DNA of 64,000 nt from NCBI GenBank assembly GCA_015499995.1, contig JADNRV010000108.1:124001-188000 (forward strand), given 5' to 3'. Origin of the DNA: Flammula alnicola (taxonomy: Eukaryota > Basidiomycota > Agaricomycetes > Agaricales > Strophariaceae). How positions within the stretch are numbered: position 1 is the stretch's first letter; each line of letters opens with the position of its first letter. Positions 21,104 to 32,214 of this stretch are shown piece by piece. The notes below the pieces were generated by a model that was not told where the DNA came from, ran no database searches, and saw only the letters and a list, made by a program, of their open reading frames with translations. The translations under genes were made by a program, and so were the position numbers.

Positions 21104-23051
21104 CATCAGGAAGAAACAACTTTGATTAGTAGCGCACAGTAGTCTACGTAGCTGAGGTAGCTCAGTACACAAGTACCCCCGTTAGGTAACATGCGGTAGT
21201 CAACACACCTACAACGTAGCCCGTCATAGCTACACCCAAGTGTACGTAGACACCAGTAGCTGCACATAGATAATCTCTACACAGGACTATGCTGGCTACT
21301 ATGCCTACTAATCAAGCAACATTTTCAAGAATCAAGCAAATGACACAGTAATGATTTTTTATTATTAACAATAACTACTAACAAGGTAAAGTTGGTAAAC
21401 TAGGCAGCATGAACCTAAGAGAGTCATGCAGCATGGAAGGCGCACAGCGAGCAGGCCAGCACCTTTGATCATGCTCCGAAAAGTGTGTATGAGCAGCAGC
21501 ATGCAAGGGTAGGAAGGGGCCACTTACAAGTTGGTGTTCCCGGGGCGTGCTCATGCGCCGCTGATTTCCCATTTTCTACATACATGAGGGGGGTGGGGAT
21601 GATACGCCACATATTAGTTGTATCGGTGTCACTCCTGGCTTCCCATTGAGTGACAGGTGGTAAGCTTTGTCTCCACAACCGTCTCGTCAGTTAGTGTTTG
21701 TGCTATGTACCTTGGGAGTTCGCTGGACCACCTGTTGTTGGTGTTGGGTGTTACCGGAGAGCCGCCGGGGGGCCCAAGGGTTGGAAGGTGAGGCATTAAC
21801 CTCGAGCCCTGTGTTCTGCTGGAAAGAGGGAGTGTAATGGTGAGTAGTGGGATGCGGGGTGTCTGCTACGTACCTGGGGTTCTGCCAGCTCATAGTTGGT
21901 GGTGTTGGGTGTTACCTGGAGAGTTGCTAGGGGAGTGTGTGTGCTTTCAGCGATGTTTCCTGTTGGCCGTTCATAGCAGTCAGCAACATGAGCGCTGAGG
22001 TGCTGAGGCCTGAGTGTGGTATGGTGGTTGTGGTTGAAAAGGAAGAGACGCGTGTTGCATCAAGTTGGATTTCATTTTTCAACGTTCAACAAATACAATC
22101 ACGTGATCGAGCTGAGTCTGAACTGACTTAACGAAAATTCATGAATATGTTCAGAACTAGGGTTGCGGAACTTATTCCTCGGCCTACATGTAACTATGTA
22201 ATTTACAAAGTCCGCAATTTTCGACGGCATGTAATGTAATTTACATCGTAATTTACAAAGCCGGTATTTTCCCACGCTGAAAAACGTGACTCCGCCTGCT
22301 GGCTGCAGAAATCGTAATCTGATAAGATTACCGTGCTCCAACCGTGCTCGAACCACCTCCCAACGTCTCTAGACCCACTCACCGCGCTCGAAAGTACCTC
22401 CCAGTGCTCAGCCTCATCCTGTATAGATGTAACGTTAATGTAACGCGTAACAGGCCAACATAGGCCTTTGCCACAAAATAAATCACGTGAGAATTTTATG
22501 TATAAAATGCAAGGCCAATTTCTGGACTTGCATAAAATAGGTAATTTACATGTAAATTACATTGTAACTTACACTTGGGAACTTATTCGGAGTTTTTTCC
22601 GCAACCCTATTCAGAACAACTTGAACTTGTACTCTGCTCCCTCTGAGTCCTCTTGCCTCCCCCGCTCATCTGCTCAGATTCTCTTCTGGGCTAGTTATCC
22701 TGTTGCCACACCTTTTTTCTTTGGAAAGTAATTTTATTTATGTTGGCTGTGTACGTAGAAATGTACCCAAAATATATTTATGTAAATTCATACTAACAAA
22801 AGTTAGTGTAATAGTAATCCACATTTACGTAGCACTACTGTGAGCCCTCCGCCAACTATTAAAGATACTGACCCATGTGCCAAGACAACTGTGTCTATGG
22901 GCAGTACTCTCACGGCTACCTTGCTGTACTAATAATAACCTTGCACTATGTACGGCTACTGGAGCTACTGTTAGCAATGTAGATAAGGTGTTGACTACGT
23001 GGTCTCCATAATCAGAGCTCAATCTACCGATCAATTTATTGTTTCCTGATG
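21104..23051. mobile_element. CATCAGGAA-family DNA transposon, 1.95 kb copy
   Basis: It begins CATCAGGAAGAAACAAC and ends in the inverted equivalent (TTGTTTCCTGATG at 23039-23051). It is flanked by the dinucleotide GG (21102-21103, 23052-23053), identified by comparing the split pseudogene with its parent. Subterminal GTAGC/GCTAC words occur at 21125-21290 and 22835-22995. Internal direct repeats containing GTGTTGGGTGTTACC lie at 21735-21760 and 21902-21925. No transposase is seen. A hAT-like MITE is nested at 22158-22609. The 2-bp TSD and subterminal repeats suggest the CMC group (CACTA/Mirage/Plavaka-like). Confidence 0.8.
22158..22609. mobile_element. hAT-like MITE
   Basis: A 452-bp non-coding element with TIRs starting TAGGGTTGCGGAA at both ends. 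It is flanked by the 8-bp direct repeat TTCAGAAC (22150-22157, 22610-22617). TGTAATTTACA-type words recur subterminally. The TIR type and 8-bp TSD are diagnostic of hAT. It is nested in the 1.95-kb element. Confidence 0.9.
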
Positions 23052-23568
23052 GGAAGCCTGATCTACCAAGTGTGGTCGACAAGTTGGCCATAGTGAAAGT
23101 TCCGGGTGGCCGATATGAAATCTCCATAGTCTTTAGTGCGGTTCGGCGGCTCGCATCTAGGCTTGTTTCAATACTTACTAGACATGCCTGCATATCGAAT
23201 AGCCACCGCCATTCTCACCATGGAATTAAAACGCCAACAAATCCTTCTCATCCTCCTTGCCAGCCTCCTAATATGTATAAAAAGGAGCTACAGTACCAGC
23301 ATACGCAGTAACAAAAGCAGCGCCACGGGCAAAAGCAGTGCGACAACCACGTAAATAGGCAAGCATACGAGCTGACGATGGGTTCCTCCTTGGCTTGTGC
23401 TTTGTGGGACATGCAGAATGGGATACCGAGGAAGAAGGAGGAAGAAAGGACGCATGCGGCCGAGTACTAGAGGGTGAATGCGGCGATGTGGATAATAAAG
23501 CGCCGTGTAAAGCGATCTACGAGGAGAAGAAGGGATACAGGGATAGAGTGGACTCTTGACGAATAACA

Positions 23569-23681
23569 CAACTATCCTCGAGCCAGCGACCAGCTCTGAG
23601 GCAGTAAAAACGGAGCAAATTTTGCAATGCGGAGACCTCTTGGGTCTCGGCTAGGAGAACGACGTGAAAGGACGAGTCCAA
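23569..23681. repeat. distal end of inverted segmental duplication, copy 1
   Basis: CAACTATCCTCGAGCCAGCG... through GGCTAGGAGAACGACG matches the reverse complement of 48395-48264. The match then resumes at 27739, across the 4-kb insertion. Confidence 0.8.
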
Positions 23682-25482
23682 CATCAGGAAAACTACACAT
23701 TCCTTATAGGGCTTACATCACTTGAGAACGCTTGAGAGCTGGCTTGGATCACTTAGCACTTGAGGTTACAACTACAAACAAACCCAAGTCAATCCAAGTG
23801 AGACCCCAAGTGCATAAGCTGTCAGAGCTCGATCCACCATCCAAGTGAGAATTCCCATCAGTAAATCGTGGAAAAATTGGTATGTGGTTGTGGCTCCGAC
23901 AACCCGGTGGCAGTGTTGCGACTTCTGACAATGCCAGATATGGCATTATACCTTGGTTGCCGATATGGTCGAGACGTTATCGGAATGTACTCTTCTGGTC
24001 AGATTTTTGTAAGCTCATGTCAATCTTATAGATCCATATATTGCCTCTCTCAGAATGATATGAAGGTTATGAGCGACTGATCATTATTAGACATTAATTA
24101 TACTCAGTTGCAAAGGTAGTACCAGCATTTCTGGGGTCATGTAAATGCTCGTCAGTATGATTGAATTTTATAATGAAGTTTTCATAATTGCCAGAGGATT
24201 GCGACTTTCCAATCAGTATTTCAGGTTGGGTATGACCTCTTTGAATCTCGCCAACTTGAAGAAAGCCTTCGGCAGTCCATTTATGGACGAGACATCCGAG
24301 TCGCGCTCCGAGGACCGAGCGAGGTCAGAACTATTTCTCCCTGTAAGTCTGTAAACTCACAACTGCCAGCAGATATGAAGTCAACCCAAGCATCATCCTT
24401 ATGCCTGCCTTATTCTATTGCAGAGCCAGGTGGCAGTGCTTGGAGTAGATTACTGGACATTACTGAATGTTGAGTCGCGGACTTAAGAATCGGAGTCGGG
24501 AATGACGGATACAAACAAAATTTAAATTACTCCCAGTCCTTAGAACTCATCCAGACCCCTTCAAACCTCTTCAAATCAGTGCAAGAATATTTCTGTCAAG
24601 TCGTAAGAGGGACTTAGAGAATTATTGAGGGAAACCAGGCACGTGCACATCGACAATGGAACGGAACGGAACGCGCTAAGCCGGAGATCATGTGAACACA
24701 TTCAACGGTCGGAAAAGGAAATTGATGTAAGTTGATTCGTTGAACTTCGGAATCGTTGCTTGCCTCCCACCAATATGTTCTCACTCCCCCACCCTCGGTC
24801 TGCTGCTACTCTCCCCCAAGGTCACTCACTCTAGGATGCGAAAAACCTATATAACAAGAACCAGAGAACTCCTGATCGAGCCCGTCTCTCCTCCTATGTC
24901 GTTGTTGGGCTTGCGACGCTGACGAGCGCCCCAAGCCCAACTCCGACATTGGTTTGGTTCATGGATGGTGGAGATGGCGCTGATGGGCGTACATCTCTTC
25001 CATTCATTGCCACTAGACCGCCGCAGTCAGCAGCTCTTCAGTTTCTTTCACGTCGTCGGAATCGTTGCAAGTTGCCTCGTTTACAAGCAATTGGTATGTT
25101 TGTTCTTGGATCATCATTGTCTCCTTCACTAATCCTTGTTTATTTTAGAGCTTCCAAGTTTTCAACAAGCTCGTCACTTTTGTGCTCGAGCCACGCACCG
25201 CCTTGTCATCGAGTCGTCTTCAAGTACAAGCTTGTTGTATCTTGAAGCTGGAATTATGGGTGCACCTCTGGTACATTGTCGATGTCTCGTTTTCTTATTT
25301 ACCGTTCCAATCACATTCATAGCAGTGTCCATTCTGTAGAGTCTACTCTCCAGTATTGTATCAGTAGTATTGAAATAAATCATATTTGAAACCTGCTACC
25401 ATATTCTCGAAGCGACGCAAGCAATATTAAACCGATGGAATAGCGTTGCATTGCCATTACAAATGCTACTCAGAAATACCTA

Positions 25483-26271
25483 AGGTAGACGACTTTCATG
25501 TACGATTAACATCACGTGATTGGGTGTGACAACTCCGAAATAGGAAAGTTTCCTGTAATTTAGCTAGAAAACGCATTTTGCACAACTTCAAGCAACCCTG
25601 CACCGATTTATGGACCTAGTTTCCATAATGAAAGTATTTTGACACGTAAAGGAGCGAGAACGTCGCGCGAAAATGTAATTTTCGTGGAGGAGTAGGGATT
25701 ACAAGTTAAGGATACACTAATTCGGTTTACTACCCTCATGTCTCGTGTCAAAATCTCGTGTCAAAAGCTCCTAAATCTCATGATTTTTCAATGCCTCGTA
25801 GAAGACGAGGCTTGAATGGACGGCAAGCGGCATGGGCTGCTAGGAAGTACAGAGGCCATCGTGTACTTCCAGAGGGGATCATGGAGGAGCTGGACAAGAA
25901 GGGGATCGTTTAAAATCCACCGTAGTTTCCCATGTCATCGTTCGAGACAACAAAGTTCATGGCATGCACATGTCGACGGACATGAGAATCGATATCATGC
26001 ATCTTCTTATCTGATCCGCGGGTCAACATAAAGACACCTTTTTAAAAATGCTAAGGCTCACTCAATTTTTGCTCAATGGATGTCACGTTTGACCAGCCTA
26101 CGCCTAAGATGTATACCTACGAGAACTAGGTCCTAAAACCGTGCCATGTCTTCAGGAGAAAGCAAGAGAAGATTTCCGTTGTTTCTCCGTGGATTACTTT
26201 CCATATCCGTCTGGGAAGTCACAGAAAAGTAACAGCACGTGACGTTAATCGTACATGAAAGTCGTCTACCT
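25483..26271. mobile_element. TA-flanked TIR element (Tc1/mariner-like, non-autonomous)
   Basis: A 789-bp element with 36-bp inverted repeats beginning AGGTAGACGACTTTCATGTA (one mismatch between ends). It is flanked by TA (25481-25482, 26272-26273). A shift of one or two bases between TIR and TSD cannot be excluded. It is nested in the 4.06-kb element and contains one short basic ORF. Confidence 0.8.
25791..25913 (+). CDS. 40-codon basic ORF inside the TIR element
   Basis: ATG 25791 to TAA 25911-25913. The Arg-rich start MPRRRRGLNGRQ resembles a DNA-binding or transposase N-terminus, but no family is recognised. It may be a remnant of a longer transposase. Confidence 0.25.
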   Translation: MPRRRRGLNGRQAAWAARKYRGHRVLPEGIMEELDKKGIV

Positions 26272-26563
26272 TAGCAATACAAGGCCTTGAAATGCCTTCT
26301 CAACCTTACAGCAGTGACACATTGCTATCGGAATGGCAGCAAAATGGCGGCAAAGATATTAAGGAGGGGTGTCGATGTATTGCCATTGTAACGGATGCTG
26401 CCATATGATTGGAAATTATACCGGTGACATGATATGGCAGCACGGATATTCCCCTTATAAGGCATTACACAAATTTCCACAATTTACTGATGCCAACACT
26501 GCAAGAACACAAGAAATAAACGCCTAAGTTCGTTGAAACTCCGCTTCACATGACCGCGTTTCC

Positions 26564-26945
26564 TCATCGTGAAATTTTCACCCTTATCTTTTGTTTATCA
26601 ACTACATCGATCCCCCTCCGCAATCCCAATCCCAATGCTTCCTCTACCGCAGCTACCGCTTCCTGCTTTGTGAAGACTTGTGCCATCCTTTGGGTTGAAT
26701 CAACCAGCGCACCCTCCAATTCGGAATGGCTACTCCTAATGTCTCGGGTTTGTAGGACATTCTGAAGCTCTGACCACCCGACGAGGCGCCATCCACTTGG
26801 TTTCCATTTTGCGCACATCGCTAGGAATGTCGTTTCGATGGTGAGCTTGATTTATTATCTGCGAATATCCATCTAACTCTTGCTGCTTGATAGAGGCAGG
26901 ATTACGTGGATACTTCCTCGCCCAGCAGGCTCTTGCGCAATGCAT
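26564..26945 (-). other. protein-like open stretch inside the 4.06-kb element
   Basis: Overlapping minus-strand frames (26945-26736 and 26818-26564) look protein-like, including SELQNVLQTRDIRSS and TKQEAVAAVEEALG. No conserved domain is recognised. It could be captured host DNA or a transposase relic. Confidence 0.25.
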
Positions 26946-27080
26946 ATTGGAGGACGGACCGGTAGTCGGTGACTACTGAAGTACGGGAGAATTCGCCGGT
27001 TGAGCATCACAGGGCTGCGCCTGTCATAGTAAGCTCGGTCTGCATCTTAGCTTCGAGAGGCCGTTAGCAAGCACGTCGCC

Positions 27081-27543
27081 ATGTCCTCGGACATCTGGTA
27101 TGTAATCTATGTTGCTTTACCTCTATTTCTAGCTGCTACTAACAAATATCTATTATATCCTGACCAGTATGCATGCTCAGAGTGTCACCGCCAGAATCTC
27201 AAAGAATTTGGTCGAACGAAGCACGAGCAACGACAGCCACGACCCACCACGTTCTGCCCCTAGACCCCCGACAATGAACTGCCACCTGTTGTCACCCTCG
27301 ATAGGCATAATCAAGCACGGCGGCGTGATGGATGTGGTGAGCAGGACGGGAATGAAGACAATATCTCAATGGGTGATGGTGCCTTTATTGCGGGAGGATC
27401 ACAAGTACTTAGATATATTAATTGGGGATCGAGGACCAATGTGTAGTAGACAGACACTGCAATCCATTATTTTAACCCATTCATACCATTTTTACCGTGA
27501 ACCGTGCACAGTTACGACCCGGAATTCAGTCTCTTATTCACTT
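27081..27543 (+). other. short open frames, unidentified
   Basis: ATG 27081 opens a frame with a possible 67-bp GT-AG intron, followed by a CSECHRQN stretch. A second frame runs from 27169 to 27546. There is no family match; it lies inside the 4.06-kb element. Confidence 0.2.
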
Positions 27544-28219
27544 TGAGAGTCACTTGATAGACAACTTATTCACTTGAATGCTCACTTGAGCTGACATATA
27601 TAAGAGAATCCACTTGCTAAGAACGGAACCTCCTGAAACAAGTGAACATTGCTTAACTACTTGAGCTCACTTTCGTCACTTTATCACTTGCCAAAGTGAT
27701 ATAAGCTGCCAAAGAGAATGTGTAGTTTTCCTGATGAAGAGCGAACAGGCTATATAGGACAAACGTTAACGAGAAGGGCCTGCGGAGCTGGTTCGCGAGT
27801 GCGAGGCTCACTGAACAGTCTGCTAGAGGCGTACAGTGTGTTAGTATTGGCGAGAATGAGCCTGAGGAGCGTGTGTATGGGATCGCTTATGGCCATAAAG
27901 CGATTGCTTGCATGTAAAGCTCGTGGATGCTTTCAGAATCGGATTCTTGGAATAGACGAGCTCGCGTCTGCATGCCATTTTGTGCGGGGTTGTCGCTCCT
28001 TTTCGATACCAGGTAACAAGTATATTTAAATAGCTAATCTACCGCGTTCAGACTTCGAATGATCAGGACCTGTAGAATGGAGGAATTGCGCGGTATTGTC
28101 TCCAAAACAGATCGTAAGAGTCAATCTTCTGCGTGAACAAGAACTACCCAAATCATGGGTATCTACAAACTTCTCGTACGCTCCTTCCATGTTGGGTCAG
28201 GCTGTGGGATACATCTGCC

Positions 28220-29646
28220 TCAAAACATATTTTGATTCTTGAGCAATGCACTTACCGATCCGTATTCTTGCCAAGGAATCATCTGCAACACCACAATCCC
28301 CATTTCTTCAAGTTGCCGTATTCCTGGAGCCCGACGCAGTGCCTCAACGTACGGACCGGGTTTCTCGCCATCCACCACATAATATCCCACACCAACAGCG
28401 ACCGTCTTCAAATTCTGGAACATATCCTGCGACCGCCCAACGAGGTCCAACCAAGAAAAACTTTCCAACTCTGCCGCCCGCTTCTCGAGGTTTTGACCAG
28501 ACGGTCTGACAATGAGTACAATTTCCTCTAGCGAGGGCGAATTAGAAGCTAGATTGGAGAGCAATGTCCACATCGTTGACAGCATTGGCAACATCTCCTC
28601 CCCTGATCGGAAGATGCGATCCAATGTGATGGTTCCGATGTGAATAATGCGTACGTTAACGCATCGCGAGAGGTCCACAGAGTTGTAATAAGGCAAGCAA
28701 TCTGCAAACAGACTTAGTGAAGTCATATCGGGGGGTATCGAAACGTTTGCTTACGCATATCAACATATGGATCGGACAACTTTATGAAAAGATGGTGGAG
28801 AGATGGCCCAACATGTTGTAAGAACCTTGAGATGAAAGGAGTGTATGCCTCGCTATTCCACCTGCCCATAGGACGGAGCCGAAGCTGGAACGATTCAACT
28901 GTAACATCAAGATGGTTAGTGCCCAGTGGATCCCATACATCTTTCAAAAGCAAGAGCGAACAAGCATCGAGTGACTTTAAGTGAATTTGGCGTCGGAAGG
29001 TCGAGGAGTTATGAGAGAGATCGGGAATGTTGTCATCGTCGAACTGTAGGTTGTACAGTGTAATTGTCTTTGTAGACGGTCGGAGCCTCACGAAAAACTC
29101 CACCAAGTCGATTTGCTGGTACGTTGTGAACTCCACAGAGTCAAGTTGGAATTCTGTGATATCGAGCTGGAAGAAGAAGTCTCGAATGTGGGGCGGGATG
29201 TAAGGCCACGATATCGATGTCAGCCGGAGCGTCTTCAGGTTTGGCAAATTAGCGGTGATACGAGGAATATTCCTGGTCGGACGGTACTTATACGTGAGCC
29301 GAGGATGGAATCGCTCTTTGAGGTGAAGGGACTCGACAGCATGTGTAAAGCTCGTCCAAGGAGCATCAAGGAGGGCGAGGAAAGCGTCGAACTTCTTATC
29401 GCTATCGTTGAATTCCAGCGTGGCAAAGAGATGAAGGCGACTTCTGATCAGGGTCTGCTTGGATGTGCGACCCAGAGCTAGTAAAGTCAGCCTATCATTA
29501 TGGAGGTGATCGGTAATCCGATCCAAAAGTTCAGGGGGAATGGTACTGGAGGAGGTATTGTTGTCGTCACTGGAATTAAAGAGCCGTTCAAGAGATGCAG
29601 GAAGGATCCTTCCAATGAATCCTTGGGGGAGGGATAAGTTGAACAT
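28220..29646 (-). CDS. F-box protein, copy 1
   Basis: A 457-aa protein in two exons (29646-28755, 28701-28220) joined by a 53-nt GT-AG intron. Near residues 35-75 it has an F-box-like start, IPPELLDRITDHLHND..TLLALGRTSKQ, typical of the short Agaricomycete F-box superfamily. The rest is leucine-rich and irregular, as in substrate-recognition parts of these proteins. The expected role is substrate adaptor of an SCF ubiquitin ligase, inferred from the family. Its paralog at 46334-47748 shares intron position and nearly all residues. Both are open, so both may be expressed. The start was chosen at MFNLSLPQG, conserved between the copies. Confidence 0.85.
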
Positions 29647-29960
29647 TTTCGCGGTGGTATATAGAACTTGCAGTAACCTATTATAACCACTCAGCGCTCA
29701 GCAACGGCGGTGCAGTGATGGGATTGGATGCGATGGGACGATGTGAAGTAACCTTTACGTCAAGGAGGCCAGCGGTCCAACGGGATTGACAGGGGATATC
29801 GATAATGTCTGATCCCCAAATTTTCTCCTTTTTTGTAATCGTCACGCATCCGGCTTGGGTAGATCAAAATTTCATCATACGATCTGATTCGAGTCGCCGA
29901 ATTTTGATAGCATTTCAATGCCACAAGCAACTGTGCAATCAAGGTAACGAGCACCCCTTC

Positions 29961-30651
29961 CAAGGGGCTGCCAGCGGGCAAATCGGCGAAATCAACCCAT
30001 CCCATGGGGTCGAAGGAATGACGTGGGATGTCACAACCATCACAATCATGGATGTCACCGCGGCAATGCGATCACTGATCAATCCGATAGATAACATGCG
30101 ATTTGCGACTCTCCCTCTTCCCTCACCGTTTACTTCCTCTTCTTTCCATTCACCGCCCTATAATCAGCATAGATATTTTTCTCGATGCCAAAGGCTCTCT
30201 CCCCAGTCACCAACAGACAGTTTCCGTGGAGCAAGTTAAGGAGGAGGAGCCAGAGAAGGACTGGCAGAAATGCGAGAGATGTCAGCAGTGCAGTCTGTGC
30301 AGCCATCGGGGAAAGGGCTCGAAAACGTTGAGTACGGTACAGTCGAATACTCTTAATCCATAGCCCTAGTAGCACATATCCCCCCATAACCCATAGTTTT
30401 TTTTGGCTACCAAATCATCAGTTTGCATTAAAAGTTGCCTCTGATAACCCATAACCTTCAATAACATATCCACGGAGGGGTATGGGTTAGAAGAGTTTCT
30501 ACTGTATTTCGCAGCGTGCACCATCTCATTTTGATCTCATCTACGCGAGCAGACCCTGGCAAGACCCTGAGGCGTGACAGAGGCAGGGATTCCCACCCTA
30601 TGACCCATGGGATGGGTTGATTTCGCCGATTTGCCCGCTGGCAGCCCCTTG
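29961..30651. mobile_element. hAT-like MITE with 48-bp perfect TIRs
   Basis: A 691-bp element. Its inverted repeats start CAAGGGGCTGCCAGCGGGCA and are identical for 48 bp. It is flanked by ACCCCTTC (29953-29960, 30652-30659). The 8-bp TSD supports hAT. A pogo-type MITE is nested inside (30340-30504). The element is missing from the paralogous segment near 46180. Confidence 0.9.
30340..30504. mobile_element. pogo/Tc1-like MITE, copy B
   Basis: A 165-bp element with TIRs CAGTCGAATACTCTTAATCC / CAGTAGAAACTCTTCTAACC, flanked by TA on both sides. The internal CCCATAG-T-run-GG..CACCAA-like block matches copy A (13740-14326). It is a shorter, more diverged member. Confidence 0.8.
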
Positions 30652-30909
30652 ACCCCTTCTCGGCATTCTGAAATGAGCGGTGCTAAGCCAAAAAAAAATA
30701 TAGGGATTTTGGAAGTTCTTCAGCGTTTGGACAGATCCAGCAGCGGATTGACCGATGATGATCGGACTACATGTTTGTGGGTGAAACTGCGTATGCATTT
30801 GTATCGGACATCAGAGAGCGAGGACCCACTTCTTTGCGAATTGAAACGAACAAAATGATCCAGCATTAATGCGGCCATTGCGAAAGAGAGTTTAGAGTTT
30901 AATCACACC

Positions 30910-31236
30910 TTAACTCAGTCCTAACTCTGCATGCATTGGAAATGTTTGCTCAAACGTCGTTGTGATGCTGGCCTTGATATTGAATATTGATCGATGGTCT
31001 CTTATGTGTACAATGCAAAGATCGAGAACGCCGCCCATGGAGTTGTGGATACTCCCATCTAACTTTCCGCCCACAATTGCAAGTGTGTAATCTATTATGT
31101 AGTTGGAATATTCGGAAGCTGTGCGTGCGCATGTGTGGGCAATCTCCGGTGTCACCCCGTGAGAATAATCTGCCTGACTCGGATGTAGCAAGCGCTCCAC
31201 CAGTACTGTGCGAGCTTCGCTCGCATACAAATTCAT
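30910..31236 (-). CDS. hypothetical protein fragment shared by both duplicated segments
   Basis: A protein-like frame containing AIVGGKLDGSIHNS and GGVLDLCIV. The same block appears on the plus strand at 46025-46175 next to F-box copy 2. The upstream sequence (to ~31310) is also protein-like but in another frame, so exons are likely. The family is not recognised. Confidence 0.35.
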   Translation of the reverse strand: MNLYASEARTVLVERLLHPSQADYSHGVTPEIAHTCARTASEYSNYIIDYTLAIVGGKLDGSIHNSMGGVLDLCIVHIRDHRSIFNIKASITTTFEQTFPMHAELGLS

Positions 31237-31309
31237 TCTTAGGGAGCTTATCCGTGAAGAATGGATATGTTTTGATCAGACCCGCCGGCGGGTTTGAGTA
31301 TTTCACGAC

Positions 31310-32120
31310 AATTTTTGTGCTTCAATCAGGAAGTAAATTTCACAGCAGGTATGATTCGAAAGTGGCCTGTTAGTTTACTGAATCAGTGAAGAAGAACATA
31401 GATGCACAGTGAAAGAGGGAGAATTGAGGCAGAGTGAGGGACGGCAAAGGGACCGGAGACGACTATCACCGCTGAGTCCTGACCAGTCGACCAAGACTGA
31501 TGCGGACCCTAAAACGAGGTTTTGTGGGCCTCTGGGACGTTTGTGCGGTCTAAACTGTGATTGCGCTTGGAGGGGGGTGTCGAGGCCTCCTTCAGATTAA
31601 ATTTTAGAAAGACCACAGGCTTGACAAGCGGAGCGGAAATCTCAATATCTCGACAACACTTAGCGGCATCACTCGGTTAAAGCTGTTTAGAAAATAATCT
31701 GCGTTTCTAAGCTCGACAGGAAGCCACCATAGTTCATTTACTCTTTTAGTTGAGCCTACAATATGTAAAAGCCAGTTTGCAAGGTCTAGCGTTATTATAC
31801 ATCTGTTTGTCTCCTTGTTCAACTGAAATATCATTTCCTTGATTTATGTATTCTTGGGCAGTGGACGCAAAGGAATGATGTACCTGTATTGCGTCCACTT
31901 CATATCGGATGTGGGCAATGACACCATGAGAAAGTGCTACATATTGTCGGTCCAATTCGCGCACACAGATGCCGTGTGTACAGCTTCCGGTTCCCACGTC
32001 AGATGTGGGCGTATAGCCCAATCGAGAAAGAAGTACTTATATCGAGGACCCCATTTGGAATTCTCGTACGAAGCGTATCTTAGAAGTTCGGGCGATATAT
32101 GAGCGATACTGTATTCTTCC
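31310..32120. other. intergenic; minus-strand open stretches of unknown meaning
   Basis: Open minus-strand frames at 31746-32122 are in conflicting frames and match nothing recognised. They may belong to a decayed gene or to the promoter of the plus-strand gene at 32215. Confidence 0.3.
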
Positions 32121-32124
32121 ATCC

Positions 32125-32132
32125 TATAAAAT
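32125..32132 (+). promoter_or_regulatory. TATA box for the secreted kinase-like gene
   Basis: TATAAAAT lies 83 bp upstream of ATG 32215, a normal distance for fungal genes with short 5' leaders. Confidence 0.5.
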
Positions 32133-32214
32133 AGCCACGCATCACTCAGAAAGTTCTTCAGGCTGGACCTCTCACGTTATCCCTGGTGGAAATCGGTAAA
32201 TCACTTCCTTCACG

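Larger units (their letters stand above)
20500..23165 (-). pseudogene. internally deleted copy of the centrosomin-like gene (parent at 55171-58711), split by a transposon
   Basis: Reading the minus strand, 23160-23052 then 21103-20790 matches the 5' coding part of the parent (about 55171-55625). Sequence at 20720-20500 matches its last exons (about 58435-58660). The ~2.8 kb between, encoding most of the coiled coil, is missing. An intron equivalent to the parent's last intron is still present, so this is a DNA-level duplication, not a retrocopy. Many stops and indels show decay. The copy is interrupted by the element at 21104-23051; its flanks rejoin at parent position ~55280. Confidence 0.85.
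23682..27736. mobile_element. CATCAGGAA-family DNA transposon, 4.06 kb copy
   Basis: TIRs start CATCAGGAAAACTACACATT at 23682 and, inverted, end at 27736. Similarity extends to about 45 bp and includes GCTTAYATCACTT. It is flanked by AA dinucleotides (23680-23681, 27737-27738). The uninterrupted empty site exists in the other copy of the segmental duplication at 48264-48265. CACTTGA/TCAAGTG words fill both ends (23710-23850, 27545-27710). The interior holds scattered open stretches but no recognisable transposase, plus a nested TA-flanked element (25483-26271). Confidence 0.85.
27739..31150 (-). repeat. inverted segmental duplication, copy 1 (main part)
   Basis: 27739-29808 and 30985-31150 match the reverse complement of 46020-48264. 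The ~1.18 kb at 29809-30984 is absent from copy 2 and includes the hAT-like element 29961-30651. The copies carry one F-box gene each. Confidence 0.85.
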
